From: Amanita rubescens
Taxonomy: Eukaryota; Basidiomycota; Agaricomycetes; Agaricales; Amanitaceae
DNA: 64,000 nt
NCBI GenBank assembly: GCA_015039365.1
Contig: WION01000047.1
Location: forward strand, 207,940-271,939
Reading direction: 5' to 3'
A model generated the notes under the pieces. It had not been told where the DNA came from, searched no databases, and saw nothing but the letters and a program-made list of their open reading frames with translations. Every line of letters begins with the position of its first letter. Position 1 is the stretch's first letter. Below are positions 36,227 through 47,784 of this stretch, one piece after another. Both the position numbers and the translations under genes were made by a program.

Positions 36227-36491
36227 AATTGTGTTTTTTTTTGTTCCGAAAAAGACGTATATTATTGTGTGAGCCCTGGTTCCTGGCGCGTGGACTAAGT
36301 TGCCTGTAAATCGGATTACATAGTAGAACGTGTAAGAGGACAAGGGCTGCCGAACGGAGCCGACTTAGCGTGGAAGAAGTGGTTTGAATGTGTTTCTAAA
36401 CTCGGTCGCCAAGTCCTCCTCCTCCCTCAGGACAAGCCTCCAGCTGGTCTGAAGCCTCTCTGCTCGCTGTTAGCTCTCTCTCTCACTTGCC

Positions 36492-39400
36492 ATGGCGTTC
36501 ACACAGTCATTGCCTCGCATGTCCTATCGCGATCCCATTCAGCACCACCCAGTGCCTCATATTCATCGTAGGCATGTTCCAAAGCAGAGATTCATCGCAG
36601 ACCTTTCCCATTGTCTCTTTGAATTCGTAATTCAGCTTCTGCCCAGCCAAGAAGAGATAGCTGTCAAGGAAGACGTCAGGAAGCTGCTCGAGAGGCTCAT
36701 CCGGACCATTGAACCCGACAGTCGCCTTCTTTCCTTCGGCAGCACTGCCAATGGCTTCAGCCTTAGAAACTCGGGTAATTCTTACCATCTCATTGGCTAT
36801 CTGTCTACCCACTCACGATCATCCTTGCGTGACATCTCAGATATGGACCTCTGTTGTCTAATAGATTCAGATGATAGACTGTCAGCTACTGATCTCGTCA
36901 CCATGCTAGGTGATTTGCTCGAACGAGGTACGCTTCAAAGTCTCCATACTCGCCACCCCATGACTCACTTTCTCTCCCAGAAACAAAGTTCCACGTCAAA
37001 CCCCTGCCGCTTGCCCGAATACCTATCGTCAAGCTCTCCTTGGACCCCTCACCTGGTTTGCCACTGGGCATCGCGTGCGACATCGGCTTTGAGAACAGAT
37101 TAGCGCTTGAAAACACGCGCCTCCTCATGTGCTATGCGATGGTGGACCCAACACGGGTCCGGACTATGGTTTTATTCCGTAAGTCTCTTCAACGGCTTCT
37201 AGTACTACCCCTCTCACACCTCTCTAGTCAAAGTATGGAGTAAACGGAGGTAACCCTGCGTCCAGCGCCCATCTTCGTTAACCGACCGCTCACCACTTGC
37301 CTCATAGAAAAATCAATTCACCATATAAAGGAACTCTCTCATCATACGGCTACGTTCTACTTGTAATTTACTTCCTCGTTCACGTCAAAAACCCTCCAGT
37401 TTTACCTAATCTACAACAAATGCCGCCTGTGCGACCAATATCAAAAGTGAGCCCTTGTAACGTTATATATCTAGGGTCGTCGCTGATCTGGAAGCTAGGA
37501 AGAGACACATGTTAATGGATATAATACTTGGTACGCAGGAACAGGTAACTCTGGGTATTCGCTGACGGGGTACCGCACAGGTTCTTTGATGACATTGATT
37601 TGCTGCGTCAACGCTGGCGCTCGGACAATACCGAATCCGTGGGCGAACTGCGAGTAGTCATCAGACGGACTTCCGAACCGACGCCACTAACACAAGTCTT
37701 GGCAGATTGATCGATTTCTTCCGCTATTTTTCGCGGGACTTTTCCTACAACACAGGGGTAGCTTCTATCAGAGCTGGGTTAATCAAGAAGGAGAGCAAAG
37801 GGTGGCAAAATGACGTATGTTTTTCCTTCTTGGATAAGCTTCCAAGGTTCCGACTGATGATATTGTTGGTTGTCAGCTATCCGCGGGACGATATAATGAT
37901 GCAAGAGAGAGAAATAGGCTCTGTATCGAGGATCCCTTCGAGATGGACTACAATGTGGCTAGATGTGTCACCAAAGACGGGCTTTACACGGTGCGGCTGC
38001 CCGTTCGAATGCCTGCGTTGACCGACTTATGTCCTTTTTAGATTCGCGGAGAATTTATGCGTGCAAGCCGCATTCTCGCCACTCGCCCTGAACGTGCATG
38101 GCTCGCCTTGGCGGAACTGTGTGATGAGCGAAAAGTCGATGATTTGGTGTCCGCTCCTCCGTTCGCTGCTTCTCGTCTGCCCCCTCAAACGCCGTTCCCT
38201 GTAGGAAGCCAGTCGATGCAGGCAAACAGGGTGCCGCCACCTGACCGTCTTTCTCCGACGGCGCAGCCAGCGGAACCTACCAACGGATCATCTGCGCCAG
38301 AAGTTCCGGAACGACCTGTCCCAGAGCACATGGCACCCAAACGCAGTAAATGGACTAGTCCGCCTCCGCCGGAGGCCCCTTCGGAAGACCATGCTTTCTT
38401 CGACGCTCAGCTTGGGAAAGGCATCGAATTAGCAACTGCGTCCACCGAGGCGCGTGAAAAAGAGTCAACGAGCAATTCGTCGTCAAGTAATAGTGAAACG
38501 CTTACAGACGAAGCTCGGTCAGAAGCTGCCGAGTCGGACGATATCACGTCTGTACGGTCCTTCACTGAGGGAACTAATATAGAAACGATCAATGGCCCGA
38601 CACCCGTTCGAAGGCCATCGTGGCATGTGCAAGATGGTGCTGTACGAATACCCCAGAACAATATTCATGATGGGAATGTTGTTTCACCTGAATTCATCTC
38701 GTCTTATTCCCCTCGTCACATCGCTGCTGGTGGTGGACGGAGATACATTCGCGACAAAATGACAGATCTTACTCAACGTTTCCAACGGGATTTCCAAGTC
38801 ATGTCTTCAAGAGCAGGTGCTATGAAACGACCTATACCCGGTTCTTCTAGAGGTATACAAGGAACGACGGTATCATGGTCCCCCATTCTTTCATCTTCTA
38901 TATCCTCATCGCCTGCATCTATTCCCCTTCCTGCTTCACCGGACCTAGTATCGTCGATTGATTCTGCTGTGGATTCTACTACTGTATATTATCAAACTAC
39001 CAGGTCACCACGGCCAACCTCTATGCTATACCCCGGTTCTACCTCCGGATCCCCACAACATCTCTCTCCCCAACATAACGCATTTCTTTTCCAATTCCAT
39101 CAACATCAGCAAGCTCAACAAGCCTTTTACCTGAATAATGTGCCCCAAGATATTTTTCCATCGAATATGCCCCCCGCCATAACTTCGACCTTAAGTAGCC
39201 CCAATCCTGGTGGTGGCCCTTCGAGTCACGGTTTCCAGCAAAGACATGCGGCGGAGGCAAGACGGAGTGATGTGGAAACACCAACTCCGATGTCGCAAGA
39301 TCGACATAACCCCCACCATAACTATAATCACCCGCATACTCACGCTCACTCACATTCTGTTACAACTGTGACTGCCCCAACCCCGCCTCCCGGTCATAGT

Positions 39401-40042
39401 CCAGTTATTAATCCTGCCACTACGAGGCTTTCCGTCCAAGTGCGCAGTAGCTCTCCCCTGACAAGGGCTGCTGAGGTATACAGCTGCGATATACGCTCAT
39501 CTCCAAGACAGTCCTCATCACCTTCAATATCTTCTTCACCACGAATACATTCGTACTCACCAGCATCATCACAAACGCAGATAATGGTCACGCAGACGCC
39601 GACCAGATCTTCTGCCAATCACAATGGGAAAATCAATTTGACCTCTCCTCAGCCCTCCTTGACAATATCGAACGAGAGTTCTCCGGCGTTATCGTCAGGA
39701 ACTGGGTATGAGAGCTCGATATCGAGGTCGCCCTCGCCTCATTCACCCCGATCGCCTCCGACGGCTGTTCCTATAAATCGAGTTATGGAGCTTCTGAGCC
39801 GGGCAGGAAAGAGGTCGGAAGGAGGGCAGCAAGAGAACGACGGTGCGACGTTTGCGTCGTTCGCTGCTTTGGACTTGAAAGACGAGAACCGACCGACGTT
39901 GCAAAGCCTGAACAGCCATCATCGCTGTTTGCCACGTCATCCACGTCATCTGGTAACGGCCGATCCGGCAGTATTGGAGGTTGCCCCCTCCGTCCACCAT
40001 GCCGTTGTCCATCACGTACCTGAAACCGCACCTGCACTGTAA
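36492..40042 (+). CDS. Cid1-family poly(A)/poly(U) RNA polymerase
   Basis: ATG at 36492 gives MAFTQSLPRMSYRDP. The nucleotidyltransferase core has LLSFGSTANGFSL, then an intron, then SDMDLCCLID (the D-x-D metal site) and a third acidic site in LGIACDIGFENRLALENT. The PAP/25A-associated domain is visible as SSYGYVLLVIYFLVHV, FFDDIDLLRQRW and LLIDFFRYFSRDFSYNTG. After RCVTKDGLYTIRGEFMRASR the gene runs into a ~600-residue Ser/Pro/His-rich tail without known folds. Cid1 enzymes add U or A to RNA 3' ends in the cytoplasm and so steer mRNA decay. The long tail is unusual compared with the ~400-residue S. pombe Cid1 and is typical of basidiomycete members. At least six introns; splice sites placed by eye. 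Confidence 0.88.
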
Positions 40043-41125
40043 AGAGAAGATGCTAGATCAATTGCTATGTGACTGATTTTGGGCGCTTTTTTGAGGTTTG
40101 CTAGACGAGGTTGTGTGATATTGTGTAAGTTTGTTTTAGGGGAGGTTTGGAGTTTTTGGTTGGGGTCGCGATCTGACTGCCCTGCCCTGCCCCGCCCCTT
40201 CCAGTATCGCGACGCCGTCGCTGCGAGGAGTACAATAGGCCCGTGTACTGACTGCATGACGAAGATAGGTCATCATACAATACGCCCAACGTTACAACTC
40301 TTCGATGTTTACAACAGTCTCGTCTAGATCAAAATTGTCGATTCCCTCCCCCTTCTTAATCCATTTCCACGAGAATCTAATGGTACTACCATCTTTCCTC
40401 TCTTCCCCCCCCTTCCAATTAGTTATCGCGGTCTTCGCAATTACTTCCTGTCATTTTTCGTATGGGCGATTGAAAGGGGGAGAGACTTAATACATGTCAG
40501 TTGCTCCCCAAGTCAATCACGCAACTATGTAATGTTGTGGACTATCATAGGTTCATAATGCTTTTACTAGTATCACTTGACATCGTGTATCTGAAGAGAG
40601 AAGCAAGCTACCAGAGACATATGTAAGAATGAGGTGTAACATGGAGGGGCTTGGGCCATTTTCTTGGAATGCAATCAACACTTGTTACAATTGATATTGA
40701 CATACCAAGAGGATGATCAAGTTGCATAATACCGATGTAGGAGAAGTCTTGTTCGAAATTGACAAGTATTTGCAACCTGTGTACCTGTGTAATCAAGTCA
40801 CCGCGTAGTATCTTGAACCCGCTAGTAGTTGACTGTGTCCGCCTGTTCTACACGATGTCATTGCAATAGAGACTCGACTCTGCTTCTATACAAGGGTCCG
40901 CAACGAGGCTACCCTTCCGCAACAAATTCTAGCTGATACTGAGATGACGACAGACACAGCATCCCCGGAACGATGGAATCGTGATATTCTTGAGGGAGAG
41001 GAAGATTTTTGACGTCTCGTCGTATAGACTGCAGTTCAACAACGATTGGTATTGATTTGTGGGCCGTAGCTGTGTCAGGAGCCCGAGCGGGCAGTGAGGT
41101 AAGTGTAATACCATGTGCCCTGACG
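40043..41125. other. Convergent intergenic region, no gene seen
   Basis: Between the 3' ends of the Cid1-type gene (+) and the HET gene (-). Pyrimidine-rich tracts near 40390-40420; scattered short frames. A 105-residue minus frame at 40909-41226 overlaps the HET gene's end in another phase and may be an alternative 3' exon, but has no recognisable content. Confidence 0.4.
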
Positions 41126-43092
41126 TCATGACCCGGGTCTGACGAGGTTGGCGACGTTGATGGGCATAGGCCCCACTTCCTCGACACCGAAGCGGACTCT
41201 GTCACCTTTTCCAGGGCCTCCAACACTGAACTCCCGCTCGACCCAAGACCAACGAGCAGTCTTTCTTTCGTCGACTAGGTTCTCCATCCCAATGCGATGA
41301 TACAATTCTTTGCCTTCGGCGTCGCATCCGTGTTTCTCGACAAACATCAAGACAAGCTCAACAATCACCGGAAAGGGCTTATCATGGTCCCACACCGAAA
41401 TGCGGCCGGTAGCTGGGTCCCGGTTATGTTCTTTCTTCCGTCCTATCATGATCGCCCAGGCGTGTTCGACTTTTAGCAGATGCATGTCAAATTGTAGGTC
41501 GGCACCCGCTATTACCAAACGAAACACATACCTCCAAGTGCAGGCGCACCCTTGGCGGAGAACGTGAAGTAGCCATCGTCAGACATGACGCCTTTCGGGG
41601 CACCATGCGCCCTCCATGGCTCCTTCAAGCCAATCTCTTCGAATGCGAGCTTGAGGCCTTCGGACGTGCGGATCATGGCCCGGCCACTGACAGATGTTTC
41701 TGGAAATACAGGCAAGATGGATAATTCAGGGGAGGGGGGCAGTTCCGGCGCGATGAAAAGCCATACAGCAGGTTCGCCCCGCCCGAGAAGCGTTTGGATG
41801 AGCTTGATAGTGGCCCCTTTGCGGTCGTTCACACCGAAGTCAGCGACTTGGAGCTGTACACCCACGAGGCCCATGAAACTAAAGATCATGTCCACCGGAC
41901 GAGACGAAGTGCGCACGAACGCCGACATCCAGAGGAGTTGACGATTGACACTCCGGTCCACTTTGAGGGCCTGCCTGAGCAAACTCGCGGCTGGTACTGA
42001 TATCATACGGACAGGTAGGTTGCAGTAGTCCTTCGAGAGCACAGGATCAGCGAAATCGAAAGTTTCTGACATCCAGTGGATGTGTAAGATGAAGTCAAGC
42101 AGATCGCAAGCCGCAGAATGCCCAGGCTCAATAATGTGCTGCATGAAAATCTGGTAGTCGGACTCGGTGAGATTACTACGGAACGATGCAGAATAGTTGC
42201 TGAAGTTTGGAAGGTTGCGGGCAAAATCGGGGAACGTGGTGTGGGGGAATGCGTACACGCATTTGACTGCCTCGCGAATCGGGTTGGCCGCCGCTTCCTG
42301 CAAAGTCCATGCGCGGTCGATCCATGTCGTTGGTTCGTTCAAGTGTGCGAGGCGGACGAGTCCTCCAGGGAGGACAAGACACGGATTTGCGTGAGCGTAC
42401 ACCGTGGACATGCGTGTGATCTGCCAACTTTTGTCGGGTTTACTGGACTGAATCATACACAGGCGATCGAGCCATAACAAGGATGCGCCGAACTTGCAGG
42501 CTGCTATGCATGCAGTGCGCAGAACACCAACGGTGATCGGATCCGCCTCCTCGGCTCCGTGCACTCCAAAGCATCCCAAGGAAAGATGAGTGCCCTCAGA
42601 AAGCTGTAGGTCTCGCCAGGGGTAGGAAATAGCAGCGTAAGACAATTCTTTGGGAAGAAATTCTGCGTACTGAACGACACGGAGAAGGTGGAAGTCGAGA
42701 AATGCATTGCAGTCAATGAGACGGAAATGCCCAGGTATTGCCCTTTCTCCAAGCTTGATGATGGATCCATCGAGGGAGGCAAGAGGAACGTCGAGAACGA
42801 TCACCGACTGAATTCCAGGGGTGTTTAAAGTATCATTCGCGACGAGGCGATCACGTACGTGGGGAACCTCACTGGATCTTATGGACTGTTCGTTGGTGTG
42901 ACCTCCGCTCCCAAGATCTGTGATGAATGAATGAGGGTCCTTTGTCGTACGGCGTTTGGGTTCCTTTGGTTCTAGCTTCTTTGGCGACTTCTCTACACTT
43001 GCAAAGGCATATGGAAAGATTAACAAAGTCGCAAGTGCTGTAATGAATATGGCGAGGACGCCCACAAGAATATTCAGTGGGAAAGACATCAC
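41126..43092 (-). CDS. HET-domain protein with N-terminal membrane anchor
   Basis: ATG at 43092 opens MMSFPLNILVGVLAIFITAL and a further hydrophobic run, a single membrane anchor. The HET domain shows its three usual blocks: ELSYAAISYPWRD, SLLWLDRLCMIQSSKPDKSW and TTWIDRAWTLQEAAANP. A GTATGT...AAAAG intron near 41,470-41,526 joins to a last exon (VEHAWAIMIGRKKEH ... NVANLVRPGS) that stops at 41126. HET domains trigger growth arrest or cell death when fungal individuals with different alleles fuse; many carry TIR-like features. The membrane anchor before the domain is less common. Its promoter faces the duplicated HET-copy region starting at about 43165. Confidence 0.8.
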
Positions 43093-43164
43093 TTCGACTG
43101 GATTTGGAGGCTTGGCTAACTCTGTCAGCGTTAGCCTTTAGCAGGATGTGCTGTTCTCGGATGT

Positions 43165-44029
43165 GAGCAGCGAAATGACGAGAGCTCAAAGGGTAACTGC
43201 AGCAGTTAGTGTTTCATAGAAGGCATTGTAGCCTCACCCGATCAGCATGCGTTTTGGACTAGTCTCCCGTAGTCAGACCAATAAATTCGGTCTTTTTTGA
43301 CGTGATGCACGACGACACTCATATTGGACGCACTAGTAAAGTGTGACAAGCTTAAAGTCACATGTACCACGTTTCGGACGTGCCCTGTCTCATGGTGAGC
43401 ATCCAGTGATGCTGTTCTGGAGGTGTTATTAAATTTCCACCTATATCATATCAGCAGCGCTCACCGGTGACCTCGCTTGTAGGTTATTAGAACAACGAGG
43501 CCGCTTGCATTCACCTGGGACTCGGCGGAAGTTCGCATAGCCACGCTATTTCAACATTTGAGCACGAGAATACTGAGCTGTGCCGATCCATGAGCAGCTC
43601 TTCCCAGGTCACCGACAACAGTATCATGTTTTTCCAATTTCTTTCCTCTATCTGGAGGCGCATTAAAAGTTTAACAGCCTTCTTATGTGAGCACTCTCTC
43701 GCAACGATCCGTTGCCTATGCGACTAAACTCGACTCTCGGGGGACTTTTAACCTCTTTTGGGGGGACTTGCCTCGTTACCCCCTCACATTAATACGTGGA
43801 TCAAATATAATGCACCAGACAATGACACTAATTGTTTCCGAAGCAGTACTGCTCCGCAAACATGCCTTCCCGTCCAGAATTCACCCCGTTCACAATTCCA
43901 TACCTCTGTATGTCCACGTCTTATGATGGGAAAGGGTTCTGGACATATCCAGAGTGCCACGGTTGGATCATACACACAAAGGACCAGAAATGCCATGTCC
44001 TCTGTCCACCAGGCATGTTGACGGAATGA
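43165..44029 (+). repeat. Direct duplicate of 53385-54275 (HET gene promoter and 5' end)
   Basis: Both copies share gagctcaaagggtaact, the Ser/Leu coding start region and the CPPG block, with small indels. This copy lacks the 17-base stretch and more that encodes the likely start codon (TGCCTAACGTC...) in the 53-56 kb copy. Similarity stops at about 44029, where the ubiquitin-fusion gene begins. Confidence 0.85.
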
Positions 44030-44102
44030 ACCGATGAAAATCACGTGGTTGCCAGGCTGTTGATTATATTAGTAATACATCGTGTTTCACCACCTCACCA
44101 CA

Positions 44103-45074
44103 ATGCAGATCTTCGTGAAGACATTGACTGGAAAGACACTTACTCTTGAGACTGAGCCTTCTGATGCCATTTGCGATGTTAAGATCAAGATCCAGGCTAG
44201 AGAAAGGTGGGTTTTCAGAGACTTCCCAGTGGCCACCAGTTAATCAATCATATTGTAGCATCTTCCCAGATCAACCGCGTCTGCTGACCTGCTTTTCATT
44301 ATCTTGTTTCACTAATGCAGCCTAACTCTAGGTCTCATTTTTGCTGGGAAGCAGTTAGATGATGGTTGTCACCTCTTGGATTACAACATCCAGAAGGAGG
44401 CAACCCTCCATCTAGGTTATTGTGTCCTACTAGTAGTATGATTAATGCTGATGCTTTGCTTAGTCCTCCACCTTCATGGTGGAAACTACCCGCAGTATAT
44501 TCTAGCTGAAGCTGGTGATCCCGAGCTGAATTCTGAGCACGAGAGCGTCAGAAACAAGTTTTTTGGCCTTTATCTCATGATTTTACACTATTGGTTCCCC
44601 CCAACTGAAGGCTATGTTGTCTGCCCCAAGTGGACCATTCCAGATGTTGAAGAAACCCATGACTCCTCAGAAACTGGCAGCTCCACTATTGCATTTGTTA
44701 TCAAGCATTCTCACCACCCACTGTTGCTTGTCGAGATCATGCCTCCTTCAGACTTCTGTTCAGACTTGGCACGTAGTGCTGCCATTGGCAAAGCCATTGA
44801 GCACCTTGATGTGGTTGGTCCAACCAACCAGTATGCAGACCACTTGTATGCTATTTCTGCAATTGGGAAAAAGTGGAGGGCATGTTATGCCTTGAAAGGC
44901 AAAGGTAGCAAGGATGGTCACCCTGTACTGGATGTTGCTCCAGCAGACTCTTTGAATGCTGCCAGCCCAGATTGTTGGAATGCCGAAATCACGTCGGACG
45001 ATTCTTGGGCAGCTCTCAAGAAGATTGTCGAGACAATCAAGAGCTACATTGCTCCCCAAGAGACAAACCAGTAG
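44103..45074 (+). CDS. Ubiquitin fused to a PD-(D/E)XK-like protein
   Basis: ATG at 44103 starts [20 protein letters not shown]. Three introns (about 44,208-44,258, 44,275-44,331 and 44,417-44,464) rebuild a full 76-residue ubiquitin ending HLVLHLHGG, about 75 percent identical to ubiquitin. K6, K11, K27, K29, K48 and K63, the L8/I44/V70 patch and the C-terminal Gly-Gly are kept; K33 is Arg, and R72 and R74 are both His. Translation continues without a stop into [20 protein letters not shown], a ~210-residue protein with [20 protein letters not shown] and [19 protein letters not shown], the pattern of basidiomycete PD-(D/E)XK-like proteins, but with Met where the catalytic Lys of E-x-K is expected. 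The stop is at 45072-45074. The DNA is AT-rich. Ubiquitin may act as a cleavable carrier, as in ribosomal fusions, but the His changes should weaken cleavage. Confidence 0.75.
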
Positions 45075-45559
45075 ATGCAGAATTACATCCTTGATTCCTT
45101 TTATCAGCAAAATGCACTTTTCCTTGTCACTTTTGTATCCTGTGTTGCTTTTGTATGGTGCATGAATTAAATTGTCTTATGCTAGTATCCCTACAAGTGA
45201 CTCAAAAGTAAAAGGTACAAAAAGGTAATTAAAAAGTAATTCAAGGAACAAATAGGAATAAATAGGAAAAATTGGGAAAGTACCCTCAGGGGCAGTATGA
45301 CTCTGGGTCCTCACCAACCACTTCTGGCTCGCCATCCCTTTCAAGTTCTGGGGGCCTCAATAGCACAGATCGGCGATTGCCTCTGCCACGTCAGCCTCCT
45401 CTTTTGTCTTTTGCTGGCAGTTCAGCACCCACCGCCGGGTTGTTGTTGTCAATATCGACCTCCGAAATCCAAACCTGCGAGAGCAAATAGACACAGCAAC
45501 AAGCCGGGCAAGCAAAGGAACAGCAAGAGCAGTTCCGACGGGAACGGGAGCGCGGCGTG

Positions 45560-46112
45560 CAGCAAACGGCATGAACAAGACGTTATCGGAAAAGGAGGTG
45601 ATCCACTTTGGCCCCAAGGAGAACTGTACCGTACAAAGGTGATTTTGTCCATTAAGCGCCAGAGCCTAACTAATATGCTTATAGTGCCGCAACGGCTGCA
45701 GGTGGGCTGGGAATTCTTGCCGTCAGCGCCATCCCTGCCATGTGCCGACTTCATCTGTTGTCGGCGGAACCACAACAAGATGTTGGTAGACTTATTGCTC
45801 TCCCCTTCTGCGCTGGTTTATTTGGCGTCAAGGCGTGTTCTTTGTCATTCCCCTCCGGAAGTATTATATTGTGCACCAGAAGCTGACTTTCCCAACACCG
45901 GCTGCACCCGGGCCAGCACGCCCGTCGTATAGATATCATTTTGAAACTGCTGATCGAAGCTACAGGCGTACACCATTCGCTCCCTGCACAGCGGCAAGTC
46001 AGGTGCTATTGCTGCTAAAAAGAAGTCGCTCGCTCTACTTTGGACCTTCATTGCGTCTTTCCTCTATAAGGTGTTGAATGGCTAGTACGCTCCCGGTATC
46101 GTGAGTATTTGG
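45560..46112 (+). pseudogene. Fragment of an OPT-superfamily oligopeptide transporter
   Basis: An exon ending FGPKENCTVQ, a GTGATT...TATAG intron, then SAATAAGGLGILAVSAIPAM, GRLIALPFCAGLFGVFFVIP and LRKYYIVHQKLTFPTPAA. After a further gap in frame comes YTIRSLHSGKSGAIAAKKKS and FLYKVLNG, followed by a TAG where the family continues YAPGI, and a GTGAGT donor at ~46101. These are signature strings of the YGL114W-like OPT transporters, which carry peptides or metal chelates across membranes. Only 2-3 exons are present, with an in-frame stop and a lost donor at PAA (CCGGG instead of GT). It is a captured, dead fragment inside the insertion that splits the HET copy. Confidence 0.75.
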
Positions 46113-46655
46113 CCGATCTTCATATTGATCAATTGCAACTTTGTGGATGTACCAACCAATCTTTTGGTCAATGCGTTGTCACAGGACAAGTTCCGAAACT
46201 GTGTATTACTGAGCAGTTGGAGTTATGAGTGGTTGTGGAAGACAACTACCCATACATCGCGTTCTCATGTTTGTAAGTACTGTCTATTTCGGTCTTCTCC
46301 TTCCTCCACTGATCTTCTATAAGGGGCCGATGGGCTCGGAAACCCGCACACAAACGCACTTCCTAGATGCCAGCTGAGCCGATTACGGGATCATGCAACC
46401 GAACTAGACCGCATACACAATCTTGCATCAACCTCTGAATCAGCTGACTTGCCAGTTGCACTTTGGCTAGATACACTTTGCATACCCGTCAATCCAAGCG
46501 CAAAAGCGTACCGTAAGAAAGCCATCCAGCTCCTAGGGAAGACTTTCAACGAAGCAGATGCAGTCTTGGCTCTCGATCATACTAGCCATGTGATGTTTGT
46601 CTTCGTTAGGCGGACTTTCCAGTTTGCTCGTCCAACATCCAAAAGGAGTCGTGCC

Positions 46656-47784
46656 ATGCAGACCTTCGTCAAGACACTCGCGGGATTGTTCAGAAACGAC
46701 TCAAACAAGTCAATTGCTAACTCCATACCTGTCGAGACGTTAGAGTTAAAGGTGCTGTTTACGGTGCAAGTAACGTCCGAAGATAACAAAATCCATGGGC
46801 GAAGTGAACATCAACAGTACCTCGTCAAAAACTTGCTAGTGGAAGCTGGCAATATGGTGAAGGTTATTTGGGAGGCAAATGAGAAGTACTATTTAGGTGT
46901 CCGCGGTGAGGATTTTGGTTATTTTCTTCAGGCCGGTGCACACAAGAGGTGAGACATAAGTTCCGAGTAAAACATTGGTGACCCACCTAAAGGGACTTGG
47001 ACGAGAGTCAAGAGACTCCAGAACCTCGAAAGTCAAAGTTTCGACAGTCACTCGGGCGTCGAAGGCCCCACTTTGTGAAAACTTCTGCTGCGAGGCAGAT
47101 GGAACTCCCTCCAAGCCCTTCTGCTCCCGATGATATCTTGGGGGGGGATCGTCGCTCACGAAGGACTTCTGATCCGAAGCCTTCCTCTCATGGTGGTGAT
47201 ACCTTCCGTGGGGTACTACTTGATCACTCGTTTCAGCACACGAGAATCTTTGGGAGATACATTTTAAAACCCCAGCCTGAGAGCGGTGGGAAATTCCATC
47301 ATTTAATGGCTGTAGAGTTGACCTTGGCTACACCTTCACACACACGATTCTCAAGTTTTATTCTTGACATATGCTTCGACATTGGCATAGTGGACAACGT
47401 TACAGCTCGCGGAGATCAGGAAGGTTATACGCAAACCAGTTTCTTCCTTGAATCCCATGTCTCAACGGCTCCAAACATCTGTTCTGGTAATAAAAGCAGC
47501 CAGGCGAGTTGGAAATTCCGAGAGGATCAGGCCGGAAGCGGCCTTCAAACGACATACCTTCTTCAACTGGAGGTCGACAGTAAACCATTATTTGTTGGAT
47601 ACAGTTTGTGCACAGATTTCAAGGATGACCATAAAGAAGCGAACCGTAAGTTCAAAGCATCTGAAATGTGTTGCCTGTACGAGTCAGAAATACGCCGCCG
47701 GATTCCGTAAGTGACCAACATTGCCTCTCTCGAATCTTTTCTTCTGAAGCCAGTCCTTCATGCCAAAGGATGGTCATGTTATAG
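46656..47784 (+). CDS. Unknown protein with ubiquitin-like first ten residues
   Basis: An ATG at 46656 gives MQTFVKTLAGLFRNDSNKS; the first ten residues resemble ubiquitin ([10 protein letters not shown]), but the rest does not. An intron after GAHKR (46952-46993) joins DLDESQETPEPRKSKFRQSL and a beta-rich region (FGRYILKPQPESGGKFHHL, then FFLESHVSTAP). A last intron at 47,708-47,757 gives a short end and TAG at 47782-47784. The protein is ~345 residues and I do not recognise its fold. The open frame also extends upstream without a stop through the HET copy (46449 onward), so a longer HET-unknown chimera is possible. Repeated basic/Ser stretches (RKSKFRQSLGRRRPH) are seen near residue 110. 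Confidence 0.45.

Larger units (their letters stand above)
43687..46575 (+). pseudogene. HET gene copy split by a ~2.1 kb insertion
   Basis: The 5' part (to ~44029) and the 3' part (46137-46575) match the intact gene at 53-56 kb, in the same order and orientation. The middle of the gene (54275-55020 in the intact copy, ~750 bases) has been replaced by unrelated DNA at 44030-46136. The 3' part includes the same intron (GTAAGT..., about 46275-46322) and the HET motif LWLDTLCIPVNPSAKAYRKK, then leaves the homology after AVLALD at ~46575. No complete HET product can be made. Confidence 0.85.

Noticed and set aside
45297..45932. 211-residue plus-strand frame as a gene
   Set aside because: It overlaps the OPT-transporter fragment in another frame; its Cys/Ser-rich sequence has no recognisable domain.
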